NCBI RefSeq assembly: GCF_900163655.1
Contig: NZ_FWFG01000027.1
Span: forward strand, 1-49,089
Direction: 5' to 3'
DNA length: 49,089 nt
From: Brachybacterium nesterenkovii
GTDB taxonomy: Bacteria > Actinomycetota > Actinomycetes > Actinomycetales > Dermabacteraceae
In this document: positions 14,405 to 22,038 of the stretch, piece after piece
Position numbering within the stretch: position 1 is the stretch's first letter
How the letters are laid out: every line of letters begins with the position of its first letter
Translations under genes and position numbers: made by a program
Notes under the pieces: generated by a model
Told to the model about the DNA's origin: nothing
Databases searched by the model: none
What the model saw: only the letters and a program-made list of their open reading frames with translations

Positions 14405-14884
14405 GTGGCCGTCAAGATCCGTCTGAAGCGCATGGGCAAGATCCGTGCACCGTACTACCGCATCGTCGTGGCCGACTCGCGCAAGAAGCGCGACGGCGCC
14501 GTGATCGAGGAGATCGGCAAGTACCACCCCACCGAGAACCCCTCGGTCATGGAGGTCGACTCCGAGCGCGCGCAGTACTGGCTCGGCGTCGGCGCGCAGC
14601 CGACCGAGCAGGTCGCCGCGATCCTCAAGGTCACCGGTGACTGGGCCAAGTTCACGGGCGAGGGCGACACCGCCGGCACCCTGAAGACCGCCGAGGCCAA
14701 GACCTCCGCCGAGGATGCGATCGCCGAGGCCGACAAGGCCGCCGCCGCCAAGCGCGAGGAGGCCGCCAAGGCCAAGGCCGAGGCCGAGAAGCCCGCCGAG
14801 GACGAGGCCGCCGAGTCCGCCGATGAGGCCCCCGCCGCCGAGAGCACCGAGGAGGCCGCCGAGGCGACCTCCGACGAGGCCTGA
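14405..14884 (+). CDS. rpsP: 30S ribosomal protein S16
   Basis: Ribosomal protein of the 30S body. It begins [20 protein letters not shown] and includes [19 protein letters not shown], all canonical. The protein has 159 residues; the S16 fold ends near residue 85-90. The rest is an Ala/Glu/Lys-rich, probably helical and disordered extension, as often seen in Micrococcales S16. GTG start with AAGGAG nine bases upstream. It heads the rpsP-khpA-rimM-trmD cluster. Confidence 0.97.
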   Translation: MAVKIRLKRMGKIRAPYYRIVVADSRKKRDGAVIEEIGKYHPTENPSVMEVDSERAQYWLGVGAQPTEQVAAILKVTGDWAKFTGEGDTAGTLKTAEAKTSAEDAIAEADKAAAAKREEAAKAKAEAEKPAEDEAAESADEAPAAESTEEAAEATSDEA

Positions 14885-14885
14885 C

Positions 14886-15128
14886 ATGAGCGCTCGCGCC
14901 GAAGCCCTCGACCACCTGGTCCGCGGCATCGTGGACAACCCGGACGACGTCCGCGTCGCCGAGAAGTCCACGCGGCGCGGCCCTCTGCTCGAGGTCCGGG
15001 TCAGCCCCGAGGACCTCGGCCGCGTCATCGGCCGCAGCGGCCGCACGGCCCGCGCCCTGCGCACCGTGACCAGCGCCCTGTCCGATGAGCCGATCCGCGT
15101 CGACATCGTCGACGTCGACCGGCGCTGA
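14886..15128 (+). CDS. khpA: KH-domain RNA-binding protein KhpA
   Basis: An 80-residue protein starting one base after the rpsP stop. The single KH domain shows the GXXG loop in RVIGRSGRTARALRT. KhpA proteins of Gram-positive bacteria bind RNA, commonly with KhpB/Jag, and affect cell division and sRNA function. The position between rpsP and rimM is conserved. A very stable hairpin follows at 15150. Confidence 0.92.
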   Translation: MSARAEALDHLVRGIVDNPDDVRVAEKSTRRGPLLEVRVSPEDLGRVIGRSGRTARALRTVTSALSDEPIRVDIVDVDRR

Positions 15129-15149
15129 GGCCACGCACCCGAGCATGAT

Positions 15150-15188
15150 CGCGAAGGGCGGCACCGACCACCGGTGCCGCCCTTCGCG
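15150..15188 (+). terminator. Very stable hairpin between khpA and rimM
   Basis: Perfect 17-bp stem (15150-15166 with 15172-15188) and the five-base loop ACCAC; the core reads GCGAAGGGCGGCACCG and its complement. There is no U-tract. It separates rpsP-khpA from rimM-trmD, either as a terminator/attenuator or as an RNA-stability element. It lies only 21 bases after the khpA stop. Confidence 0.75.
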
Positions 15189-15236
15189 CATCCCCGCCCC
15201 GTGATCGCTCCACCGACACACCCCAGGAGATTCCCG

Positions 15237-15875
15237 ATGACCTCTGTGCACGTGGTCGTGGCGACCGTCGGCAAGGCCCACGGCCTGCGCGGCGAGGTCG
15301 CGCTCATCCTCCGCACCGACCAGCCCGCCGAGCGCCTGGCAGCCGGCACGGCGTTCTCCGTCGACGCCGACGGCGCTCCGGACACCCTCACCGTCGCCTC
15401 GACCCGCACCCAGCAGGGCCGCTGGTACGCCCGCTTCGCCGAGGTGACCGGCCGGACCGAGGCGGAGGCCCTGCGCGGCGTCGACCTCGAGCTCGAGCTC
15501 GACCGCGAGGAGGAGGCCCAGGAGGACCCCGACGCCTGGTACCCCTCCGAGCTCACAGGCCTGACCGTCCGCCACGTCGATGGCCGCGACCTCGGGGTCG
15601 TCGTCGACCTCGAGCACTACCCGGCCCAGGACATGCTCATCGTCCGCGCACCCGGCCGCGGCCGCGTCATGCTGCCCTTCGTCGCCGAGCTCGTGCCCGA
15701 GGTCGACGTCGAGGCCGGCATCGTGCTCGCCGATCCTCCCGGGGGCCTCTTCGAGGACCTGCCCGAGGACGACGACGAGACCTCCGAGGGCGCGGGGCCC
15801 TCCGAGGACACGCAGTCCCCTGAGGACACGCAGTGCCCCGAGAGCACGGAGTCGCCCGAGAGCACCGGGGTCTGA
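15237..15875 (+). CDS. rimM: Ribosome maturation factor RimM
   Basis: Assists 30S head assembly around S19. It has 212 residues: an N-terminal RimM barrel (VVVATVGKAHGLRGEVAL, then FSVDADG and the AEALRGVDLEL segment) and a PRC-barrel domain (WYPSELTGLTVRHVDGRDLGVV, MLPFVAELVPEVDVEAGIV). The last 24 residues are four six-residue repeats of the EDTQSP/ESTESP type, encoded by four 18-bp units. ATG 15237 follows CAGGAGA. The family normally ends shortly after the PRC domain, so the acidic tail is an extra. Confidence 0.95.
   Translation: MTSVHVVVATVGKAHGLRGEVALILRTDQPAERLAAGTAFSVDADGAPDTLTVASTRTQQGRWYARFAEVTGRTEAEALRGVDLELELDREEEAQEDPDAWYPSELTGLTVRHVDGRDLGVVVDLEHYPAQDMLIVRAPGRGRVMLPFVAELVPEVDVEAGIVLADPPGGLFEDLPEDDDETSEGAGPSEDTQSPEDTQCPESTESPESTGV
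15804..15875 (+). repeat. Four 18-bp in-frame repeats ending at the rimM stop
   Basis: Units start at 15804, 15822, 15840 and 15858, encoding EDTQSP, EDTQCP, ESTESP and ESTGV-stop. The array ends exactly at the TGA. Confidence 0.85.
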
Positions 15876-15878
15876 GCC

Positions 15879-16661
15879 GTGCGCATCGACGTCATCACGA
15901 TCTTCCCCGAGTACCTCGCGCCGCTCGAGCTCTCCCTCATCGGCAAGGCCCGGCGCGACGGGCTCGTCGACCTGCGCATCCACCAGCTGCGCGACTTCAC
16001 CCACGATCGCCACCGGACCGTCGACGACACCCCGCTGGGCGGCGGCGCCGGAATGGTCATGAAGCCCGAGCCGTGGGCGGAGGCCTTCGCGGCCGTCCTC
16101 GCCGACGGCCGCGCTGCGCTCGGCGAGGACGCGAGCCCGCTCGTCATCTTCCCGAACCCGGCCGGGGAGCCGTTCGCGCAGGCCACCGCGCAGGACTGGT
16201 CGACGCGCCCGTGGCTCGTCTTCGCCTGCGGGCGGTATGAGGGCATCGACGAGCGGGTCTACGAGCACCTGGCCGATGCCGGCATCGAGGTCGCCCTCGC
16301 GAGCCTGGGCGACTACGTGCTCAACGGCGGGGAGGTTGCGGTCCTCGCGATCACCGAGGCCGTGGTGCGCCTGGTCCCCGGGGTCGTCGGCAACGCCGCC
16401 TCCCTGGTCGAGGAGTCCCACTCCGACGGCCTCCTCGAGTACCCGCTGTACACGCGGCCCGCGGCCTGGACGGGGCCCGACGGGACCGTCCGCGAGGTGC
16501 CCGAGGTGCTGCTGTCCGGCAATCACGCGCGCATCGCCGCCTGGCGCGCCGAGCAGTCGCTCGCCCGCACGGCCGAGCGCCGGCCCGACCTCATCTCCTG
16601 TCGCGAGGGAGCGCAGCAGCACGGGGCGGGTGACGCACCCGACACGGCCGTGAGCGCCTGA
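15879..16661 (+). CDS. trmD: tRNA (guanine-37-N1)-methyltransferase
   Basis: Uses SAM to make m1G37 in tRNAs, preventing +1 frameshifting. It has 260 residues with the SPOUT trefoil-knot fold: [13 protein letters not shown] at the start, [17 protein letters not shown], the knot segment [13 protein letters not shown] and [11 protein letters not shown], then [17 protein letters not shown]. The GTG start lies three bases after the rimM stop, so the two are coupled. Confidence 0.97.
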   Translation: MRIDVITIFPEYLAPLELSLIGKARRDGLVDLRIHQLRDFTHDRHRTVDDTPLGGGAGMVMKPEPWAEAFAAVLADGRAALGEDASPLVIFPNPAGEPFAQATAQDWSTRPWLVFACGRYEGIDERVYEHLADAGIEVALASLGDYVLNGGEVAVLAITEAVVRLVPGVVGNAASLVEESHSDGLLEYPLYTRPAAWTGPDGTVREVPEVLLSGNHARIAAWRAEQSLARTAERRPDLISCREGAQQHGAGDAPDTAVSA

Positions 16662-16686
16662 CCAGCGCTTCCACTGCCGTCGCGTC

Positions 16687-16715
16687 TTGCCGGGCCCGCG
16701 CGGCGCTGGCACAAT
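16687..16715 (+). promoter_or_regulatory. Sigma-70-type promoter of rplS
   Basis: -35 TTGCCG (16687-16692), a 17-bp spacer, and -10 CACAAT (16710-16715). The best-formed promoter in the window. Transcription would start near 16722. Confidence 0.7.
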
Positions 16716-16721
16716 GAACCC

Positions 16722-16944
16722 TCGTGCATGCCGCGCGCATCCCTGCCTCAGGGGAGATGCGCACGAAGCGGCCGGGCAGGTCCGTCGCGATGGGAGTCGC
16801 GGCCAGAGGCCCAGCACACCGGCAGTGCCTGACGCGCGCGAGCGCAGGGCGCGACCCGAACGATGGTCCGCAGCGGACGGTCGGCGATCGCCGACCGACC
16901 ATCTGAGCACGCGTCCGACCTGAGGCGGAGGCTGGAGAGAGAAC
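16722..16944 (+). ncRNA. Structured 5' leader of rplS
   Basis: About 220 nt of untranslated RNA between the promoter and rplS. It can fold into a hairpin at 16735-16762 (GCGCAT then CCCTG, loop CCT, CAGGG, and after a short bulge ATGCGC). A perfect 20-bp palindrome, CGGTCGGCGATCGCCGACCG, lies at 16878-16897, overlapped by GATGGTC (16862) pairing with GACCATC (16897). Alternative pairing of this kind suggests autogenous control of L19, but no known actinobacterial motif is claimed. Confidence 0.4.
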
Positions 16945-17295
16945 ATGCAGAAGCTCGATGAGCTCGACAAGGCGCAGATGCGCGACGACGTCCCCGACTT
17001 CCGTCCGGGCGACAACGTCAAGGTCCACGTGAAGGTCGTCGAGGGCAACCGCTCCCGCATCCAGGTCTTCCAGGGCTACGTCATCGCCCGCCAGGGCGAC
17101 GGCATCCGCGAGACCTTCCGCGTCCGCAAGGTGTCCTTCGGCGTGGGCGTCGAGCGCGTCTTCCCGGTGCACGCCCCCACGATCGACAAGATCGAGGTCA
17201 TGACCCGCGGCGACGTCCGCCGCGCCAAGCTGTACTACCTGCGCGGCCTCACCGGCAAGAAGGCCCGCATCAAGGAGAAGCGCTCGCACTCCTGA
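16945..17295 (+). CDS. rplS: 50S ribosomal protein L19
   Basis: Large-subunit protein at the 30S/50S interface. It has 116 residues with [22 protein letters not shown], the GYVIARQG stretch and [13 protein letters not shown], standard for the family. ATG 16945 is preceded by GGAGAGAG. Confidence 0.98.
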   Translation: MQKLDELDKAQMRDDVPDFRPGDNVKVHVKVVEGNRSRIQVFQGYVIARQGDGIRETFRVRKVSFGVGVERVFPVHAPTIDKIEVMTRGDVRRAKLYYLRGLTGKKARIKEKRSHS

Positions 17296-17338
17296 TCCGC
17301 GGCATCCCCCGGATCGTCTCGAGCGACGAGAACAGCGC

Positions 17339-17950
17339 GTGACCGCACCCGCCCTCCGCGGCGAGGACGAGCACGCCCCGCGACGGCGGCGGCCCCTCAG
17401 GGTCGCCGCCGTCGTCGTCATCGCCGTGCTGCTGGGCGTGCTCGGCGTCCGGCACTTCGTCGTGCAGACGTTCTGGGTGCCCAGCTCCTCGATGGCCCCG
17501 ACGCTCGAGGAGGGGGACGTCCTGCTCGTGGACCGGACCCAGCGGGGCACCGCCCGCCGGGGCGAGGTCGTGGTCTTCGACGGCACCGGCTACTTCGGGC
17601 CCGGGGAGGACGGCCGCCGCTACTGGGTCAAGCGCGTGATCGGCGTGGGCGGGGACCGGGTGCGCTGCTGCGACGATGCCGGGCGCATCACGGTCAACGG
17701 CGCCGTGCTGGACGAGCTCTACCTCGCCCCGGGCAAGGCCCCGAGCGATGTGCCCTTCGACGTCGAGGTTCCCGACGGCGCGATGTTTCTGCTGGGGGAT
17801 GCCCGCGCCGACTCCGCGGACTCGCGCGATCACCTCGGCTCGCCGGGCGGCGGGATGGTGCCGCGCGAGCGCGTCGTCGGTGAGGTCACTCGCATCGTCT
17901 GGCCGCTCGCGCGCTCCGGGCAGGTGCCGTCGATAGGATCGCCAGGATGA
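17339..17950 (+). CDS. lepB: Type I signal peptidase (first of two)
   Basis: Membrane serine protease that removes Sec/Tat signal peptides. It has 203 residues: a short basic N-terminus, one membrane helix (about 21-42), the nucleophile Ser51 in PSSSMAPTL, the general base Lys98 in WVKRVIGVGGD, and box E LLGDARADSADSRDHLG, in which GDAR replaces the commoner GDNR. GTG start. Its last bases overlap the second lepB (ATGA), so the two are cotranscribed. Confidence 0.92.
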   Translation: MTAPALRGEDEHAPRRRRPLRVAAVVVIAVLLGVLGVRHFVVQTFWVPSSSMAPTLEEGDVLLVDRTQRGTARRGEVVVFDGTGYFGPGEDGRRYWVKRVIGVGGDRVRCCDDAGRITVNGAVLDELYLAPGKAPSDVPFDVEVPDGAMFLLGDARADSADSRDHLGSPGGGMVPRERVVGEVTRIVWPLARSGQVPSIGSPG

Positions 17951-18831
17951 ACGAGACCAGCACCGCGCCCGACTCGGACGACACCGACTCGGTCGGCACC
18001 GACCCGCGCAGCCTCGACACGGAGGGCTCCGCGGCGGAGGGCGTCGCGACGGACGGCTCCGCGTCGGAGTCGAGCGACTCCCCGGACACCGCCGGATCGC
18101 GCTCGAGCGCGCGCTCGGCGAGCTCGCACGGCCGTCGCCGCGCCCGCCGCCGCAGCTCCTGGCTCGACTACATCGTGACCCTCGTGGTCGCGCTCGTGAT
18201 CGCCGTGCTGGTCAAGACCTTCCTGATCCAACCGTTCTTCATCCCGTCCACCTCGATGGTCCCCACCCTCGAGACGGACGACAAGATCCTCGTCTCCAAG
18301 CTGACGCCCGGGGTGTTCGACCTCGAGCGCGGCGACGTGGTCGTGTTCGAGGACTCGCTCGGCTGGATCGCCGATGATCCCGGCCGGGCCGACACCGCCC
18401 GCTACAAGGTCTCCAAGGTGCTCAGCTACGTGGGCCTGGCCCCGGACCCGGGGGAGGACCACCTGGTCAAGCGCCTGATCGGCATGCCCGGCGATCACGT
18501 CGTGTGCGCCGAGGAGGGCGGACCGTTGCAGGTCAACGGCGTGACGCTCGACGAGCCGTACATCAATCCGGACAACGGCGCGTGCCAGTACGCCTTCGAC
18601 GTGACCGTGCCCGACGGCAAGGTCTGGGTGATGGGGGACAACCGCTTCAATTCGGCGGACTCCGCATACCACGATCATGAGCTCATGGCCGCAGGCCAGG
18701 ACCCCTCGGCAGCCTTCGTGCCCGAGTCCGACATCACCGGCAAGGCCGTCGTGATCATGTGGCCCGCGACCCGCTGGACCGGTCTCGGCGGCGGCGAGGA
18801 CACCTTCGCCGACGTCCCGGACCCCGCCTGA
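17947..18831 (+). CDS. lepB: Type I signal peptidase (second of two)
   Basis: 294 residues. A long acidic Ser/Thr/Asp-rich cytosolic N-terminus (1-60) and a basic patch (61-70) precede one membrane helix (about 74-96). The catalytic Ser103 lies in IPSTSMVPTL, Lys175 in LVKRLIGMPGD, and the C-terminal box VMGDNRFNSADS is complete. Compared with the first copy it has an extra 30-residue loop before the lysine. Two tandem LepB proteins imply divided substrates or a specialised second enzyme; which does what cannot be seen. Confidence 0.93.
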   Translation: MNETSTAPDSDDTDSVGTDPRSLDTEGSAAEGVATDGSASESSDSPDTAGSRSSARSASSHGRRRARRRSSWLDYIVTLVVALVIAVLVKTFLIQPFFIPSTSMVPTLETDDKILVSKLTPGVFDLERGDVVVFEDSLGWIADDPGRADTARYKVSKVLSYVGLAPDPGEDHLVKRLIGMPGDHVVCAEEGGPLQVNGVTLDEPYINPDNGACQYAFDVTVPDGKVWVMGDNRFNSADSAYHDHELMAAGQDPSAAFVPESDITGKAVVIMWPATRWTGLGGGEDTFADVPDPA

Positions 18832-18832
18832 C

Positions 18833-19612
18833 GTGGCCGCGGCCCGTGCACGCCGCCCCGCCGTCGACCCGACCCTCGAGGTCGAGCGGGGCCTGATCGA
18901 CGAGCTCGGTGGCAGCGGCGTCGTCGTCGGCCTCGACGAGGTCGGGCGCGGGGCCCTCGCGGGTCCCGTCGTCGTCGGCGCCTGCGCCGTGCGCTTCGCG
19001 GGCGGCGAGCCCGTCGCGGCGCTGCCGGTCGGCGTCCGCGATTCCAAGGCGCTCACCGCGCGGCGCCGCGAAGCCCTGGTCGCGCCCATCGGGGAGGCCG
19101 CGCACGCCCACGGCCTCGGCTGGGCCTCCGCCGCCGAGATCGACGAGCACGGGATCATGGAGGCCCTCGCGCTGGCCGCGCTGCGCGCGCTCGACGCCCT
19201 GGGCTGCCCGGTCGATGCGATCGTGCTCGACGGCAGCGCGGATGTCCTCAGCGGGCGTTTGGCCGCCGCGGCGCCCGGTGCGGTCGTCCCGCGCGTGACG
19301 CTGCGGGTGGGGGCCGATCGCGACTGCGCGAGCGTGGCCGCGGCCAGCGTGCTCGCCAAGGTCGCCCGCGACGCCCGCATGGTCGAGCTCTCGCGCTCGG
19401 CCCCGGACTACCGCTGGGACGCGAACAAGGGCTACGGCGCCGCCGCCCACCGCGAGGCGATCGAGCGCTGCGGCGTCCATGAGGAGCACCGTCGCTCCTG
19501 GAACCTGGGTGTGCGGACCGCCCTGCGCGCTGACGTACTGTGGAGCGCGGACGTCGCCGGCGCGCAGCGGGCGCCCGGCGCCCGGCCCGACCCGCAGGAG
19601 GCGACACGGTGA
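18833..19612 (+). CDS. rnhB: Ribonuclease HII
   Basis: Cleaves RNA in RNA-DNA hybrids and excises misincorporated ribonucleotides. 259 residues. Active-site residues Asp35 and Glu36 in GLDEVGRGALAGP, the aspartate in IVLDGSADV, and the aspartate in GADRDCASVAAASVLAKV. The end reads DANKGYGAAAHREAI. GTG start one base after the lepB stop; the GTGA at its end couples it to DUF2469. Confidence 0.95.
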   Translation: MAAARARRPAVDPTLEVERGLIDELGGSGVVVGLDEVGRGALAGPVVVGACAVRFAGGEPVAALPVGVRDSKALTARRREALVAPIGEAAHAHGLGWASAAEIDEHGIMEALALAALRALDALGCPVDAIVLDGSADVLSGRLAAAAPGAVVPRVTLRVGADRDCASVAAASVLAKVARDARMVELSRSAPDYRWDANKGYGAAAHREAIERCGVHEEHRRSWNLGVRTALRADVLWSADVAGAQRAPGARPDPQEATR

Positions 19613-19911
19613 GCACGCAGGACCTCGAGAACTACGAGTCCGACATGGAGCTGCAGCTCTACCGCGAATACCGCGATGTGGTGGGGCTGTTCACCTACGT
19701 GGTCGAGACCGAGCGCCGCTTCTACCTGTGCAACCAGGTCGATCTGCAGGTGCGCAGCGCCGGCGGCGAGGTGTTCTACGAGCTGACCCTCGCCGATGCC
19801 TGGGTGTGGGACGTCTACCGCTCGAGCCGCTTCGTGCGCTCGGTGCGCGTGGTGACGTTCAAGGACGTCAACGTCGAGGAGCTCGCGAAGCCGGACATCG
19901 CCCTGCCCTGA
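19609..19911 (+). CDS. DUF2469 family protein
   Basis: A 100-residue acidic protein beginning MSTQDLENYESDMELQLYRE, with VVETERRFYLCNQVDLQV in the middle. DUF2469 is a small soluble actinobacterial family that nearly always follows rnhB. Function unknown. Its GTG overlaps the rnhB TGA. The frame is open further upstream inside rnhB, but the family begins here. Confidence 0.92.
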   Translation: MSTQDLENYESDMELQLYREYRDVVGLFTYVVETERRFYLCNQVDLQVRSAGGEVFYELTLADAWVWDVYRSSRFVRSVRVVTFKDVNVEELAKPDIALP

Positions 19912-20068
19912 CGCGCTGGCCCTGATCGGCCCGCCCTGATCGGCGACGGGCGCTGGTCCGGACGCGCCCGGATCACGCCGATGCCCGCTGCGGGCGCCGC
20001 CGTTCCTCCACATGACCGGGGCATCCACAGCGGGGCCCCGTCCCCTTGGCCGCGGGCCGCCGCCCCGG

Positions 20069-20074
20069 GACGCT
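20069..20074 (+). promoter_or_regulatory. Putative -10 element of yraN-comM-dprA (leaderless type)
   Basis: GACGCT, six bases before ATG 20081. It supports that start rather than the ATG at 20144. Confidence 0.4.
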
Positions 20075-20080
20075 GGGGCC

Positions 20081-20500
20081 ATGAGCACCTCCATCGTCAC
20101 CGCCCCCGTCCTCATCCCGTCCGCCGACGTCGACGTCCGCGTCATGACCCGCATCGAGCTGGGCCGCCACGGGGAGGACCTCGCCGCCGCGCATCTCGAT
20201 GCGCTGGGCTGGACGCTCCTCGAGCGCAATCACCGGATCGCCCGCGGGGAGATCGACATCATCGCCTTGGACGGCGAGACCCTCGTGTTCGTCGAGGTCA
20301 AGGCGCGGCGCACCCTGCTGACGGGGCTCCCGCAGGCGGCCGTGGACCCGCGCAAGGTCCGCCGCCTGCGCCACCTGGTCGGCTACTACCTGCTCGACAA
20401 CGCCCCGCCCCACCGCGATGTGCGGATCGACGTGGCGGCCGTCCTGTTCGCGGACGACGGGACGGCGCGCCTCGAACTGCTGCGGGCGGTGGGGGCATGA
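20081..20500 (+). CDS. yraN: UPF0102 (YraN) family nuclease-fold protein
   Basis: 139 residues with a PD-(D/E)XK-like core: the helix RHGEDLAAAHLDALGW, then Glu57 and Asp59 in RGEIDIIALDG, and Glu72 and Lys74 in FVEVKAR. Relatives are Holliday-junction-resolvase-like; activity is not established for most. The start at 20081 gives about 20 extra residues over an internal ATG (20144) that matches where the family core begins. I keep 20081 because of the promoter spacing. Coupled to comM by ATGA. Confidence 0.88.
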   Translation: MSTSIVTAPVLIPSADVDVRVMTRIELGRHGEDLAAAHLDALGWTLLERNHRIARGEIDIIALDGETLVFVEVKARRTLLTGLPQAAVDPRKVRRLRHLVGYYLLDNAPPHRDVRIDVAAVLFADDGTARLELLRAVGA

Positions 20501-22038
20501 GCCTGGGACGGACCCTCGCGGTCGCGCTGACCGGCCTCGAGGGCACCGTCGTGGAGGTCGAGGCCGATGTGAGCGCCGGGCTGCCGGCGTTCTCCGTCGT
20601 GGGCCTGCCCGATTCCTCGATGCTCCAGGCCCGTGACCGGGTGCGCGGGGCGACGGGGCGGATCGGGATCCCGCTCGCCGCGCGTCGGCTCACGGTGAAC
20701 CTGTGCCCGGCGTGGATGCCGAAGTCCGGATCGGGCTTCGATCTGGCGATCGCCGTGGCCGTCCTCGCCGCCCAGGAGGAGCTCGACGCGAGCCGTGCCG
20801 CCGGGGTCGTCCACCTCGGCGAGCTGGGCCTCGACGGCCGGCTGCGTCCGGTGCCCGGCATCCTGCCCTCGCTGCTGGCGGCGCGCCGCGAGGGGGTCGC
20901 ACAGGTGGTGGTCCCGGCGGGCAACGCCGAGGAGGCCCGCCTCGTCGACGGCCTGGAGATCGTGGCGCTCGAGGACCTGGCCGAGGTGGTCCGCCACCAC
21001 GGCGGGAGCGCACGCCTGCGACGGGGGCCGCTCGCTCCGGTCCTGGCGTCCGAGGAGCCCGACGACCTCGTGCCGACCGTCCCGCTCGATTTCGCGGACG
21101 TGATCGGTCAGGCCCAGGCGCGGCGGGCGGCCGAGGTCGCCGCGGCCGGAGGGCACCATCTGCTGATGTCGGGGCCGCCGGGGGCCGGCAAGACGATGAT
21201 CGCGGCCCGCATCCCGTCGATCCTGCCCGACCTCACGGACGCCGACGCCCTCGATGTGAGCGCCGTGCACTCGATCGCGGGGCGCTTCGACGCGCGGCGC
21301 GGGCTGCTGCGCCGCCCGCCGTTCGTGGACCCGCATCACACGTCCACGCCCGCCGCGGTGGTCGGAGGAGGGGCCGGGGTGGCCCTGCCCGGGGCGATCT
21401 CCCGTGCGCATGCCGGGGTGCTGTTCCTGGATGAGGCCCCCGAGTTCCCCGCCCGCGTGCTCGAGGCCCTGCGCGAACCGCTCGAGACGGGGGACATCAC
21501 CCTCCACCGCGCTCGCGGCGTGACCCGCTATCCGGCGCGGTTCCAGCTCGTGCTCGCCGCGAACCCATGCCCGTGCGGACGCGGCTGGGGCAAGGGGGAG
21601 GACTGCTCCTGCACGCCGATGGCGCGGCGCCGCTACCTCGCGCGGCTGTCCGGGCCGATCCTCGACCGCGTCGACATGCGCATAGCCGTCGGCCCCGTCG
21701 ACCTGCAGCGGGAGGAGACCGGAGTGGCACCGGAGTCGAGCGCCGTGATCGCCGAGCGGGTCCGCCGGGCGCGCGAGCGCCAGGCTGGGCGCTTCGCCGA
21801 TCGCCCGTGGATGCTGAACTCCCAGATCCCCGGACCGCTCCTGCGCCGGGAGCTCGCACCCGACCGGGCCGATCGGCGGCTCCTCGAGCGCGCCGTCGAG
21901 TCCGGCCGTCTCACGCTGCGCGGTCACGACCGCGTGCTCCGTGTGGCCTGGACCCTCGCGGACCTCGAGGGGCGCGAGCGTCCGGGCTCCGAGCAGATCG
22001 GGCTCGCGCTCGCACTGCGGGGAGGGGAGGTCCGATGA
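20497..22038 (+). CDS. comM: YifB/ComM family Mg-chelatase-like AAA+ ATPase
   Basis: 513 residues. The N-terminal ChlI-type domain (GLPAFSVVGLPDSSMLQARDRVR, NLCPAWMPKSGSGFDLAIA) is followed by the AAA+ core with Walker A GPPGAGKT (226-233) and the LFLDEAPEF Walker B. A cysteine cluster lies in NPCPCGRGWGKGEDCSC, and the C-terminal helical domain follows. In Gram-negatives ComM is a branch-migration helicase in transformation. Its position between yraN and dprA, usual in actinobacteria, fits DNA uptake or recombination. Confidence 0.94.
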   Translation: MSLGRTLAVALTGLEGTVVEVEADVSAGLPAFSVVGLPDSSMLQARDRVRGATGRIGIPLAARRLTVNLCPAWMPKSGSGFDLAIAVAVLAAQEELDASRAAGVVHLGELGLDGRLRPVPGILPSLLAARREGVAQVVVPAGNAEEARLVDGLEIVALEDLAEVVRHHGGSARLRRGPLAPVLASEEPDDLVPTVPLDFADVIGQAQARRAAEVAAAGGHHLLMSGPPGAGKTMIAARIPSILPDLTDADALDVSAVHSIAGRFDARRGLLRRPPFVDPHHTSTPAAVVGGGAGVALPGAISRAHAGVLFLDEAPEFPARVLEALREPLETGDITLHRARGVTRYPARFQLVLAANPCPCGRGWGKGEDCSCTPMARRRYLARLSGPILDRVDMRIAVGPVDLQREETGVAPESSAVIAERVRRARERQAGRFADRPWMLNSQIPGPLLRRELAPDRADRRLLERAVESGRLTLRGHDRVLRVAWTLADLEGRERPGSEQIGLALALRGGEVR

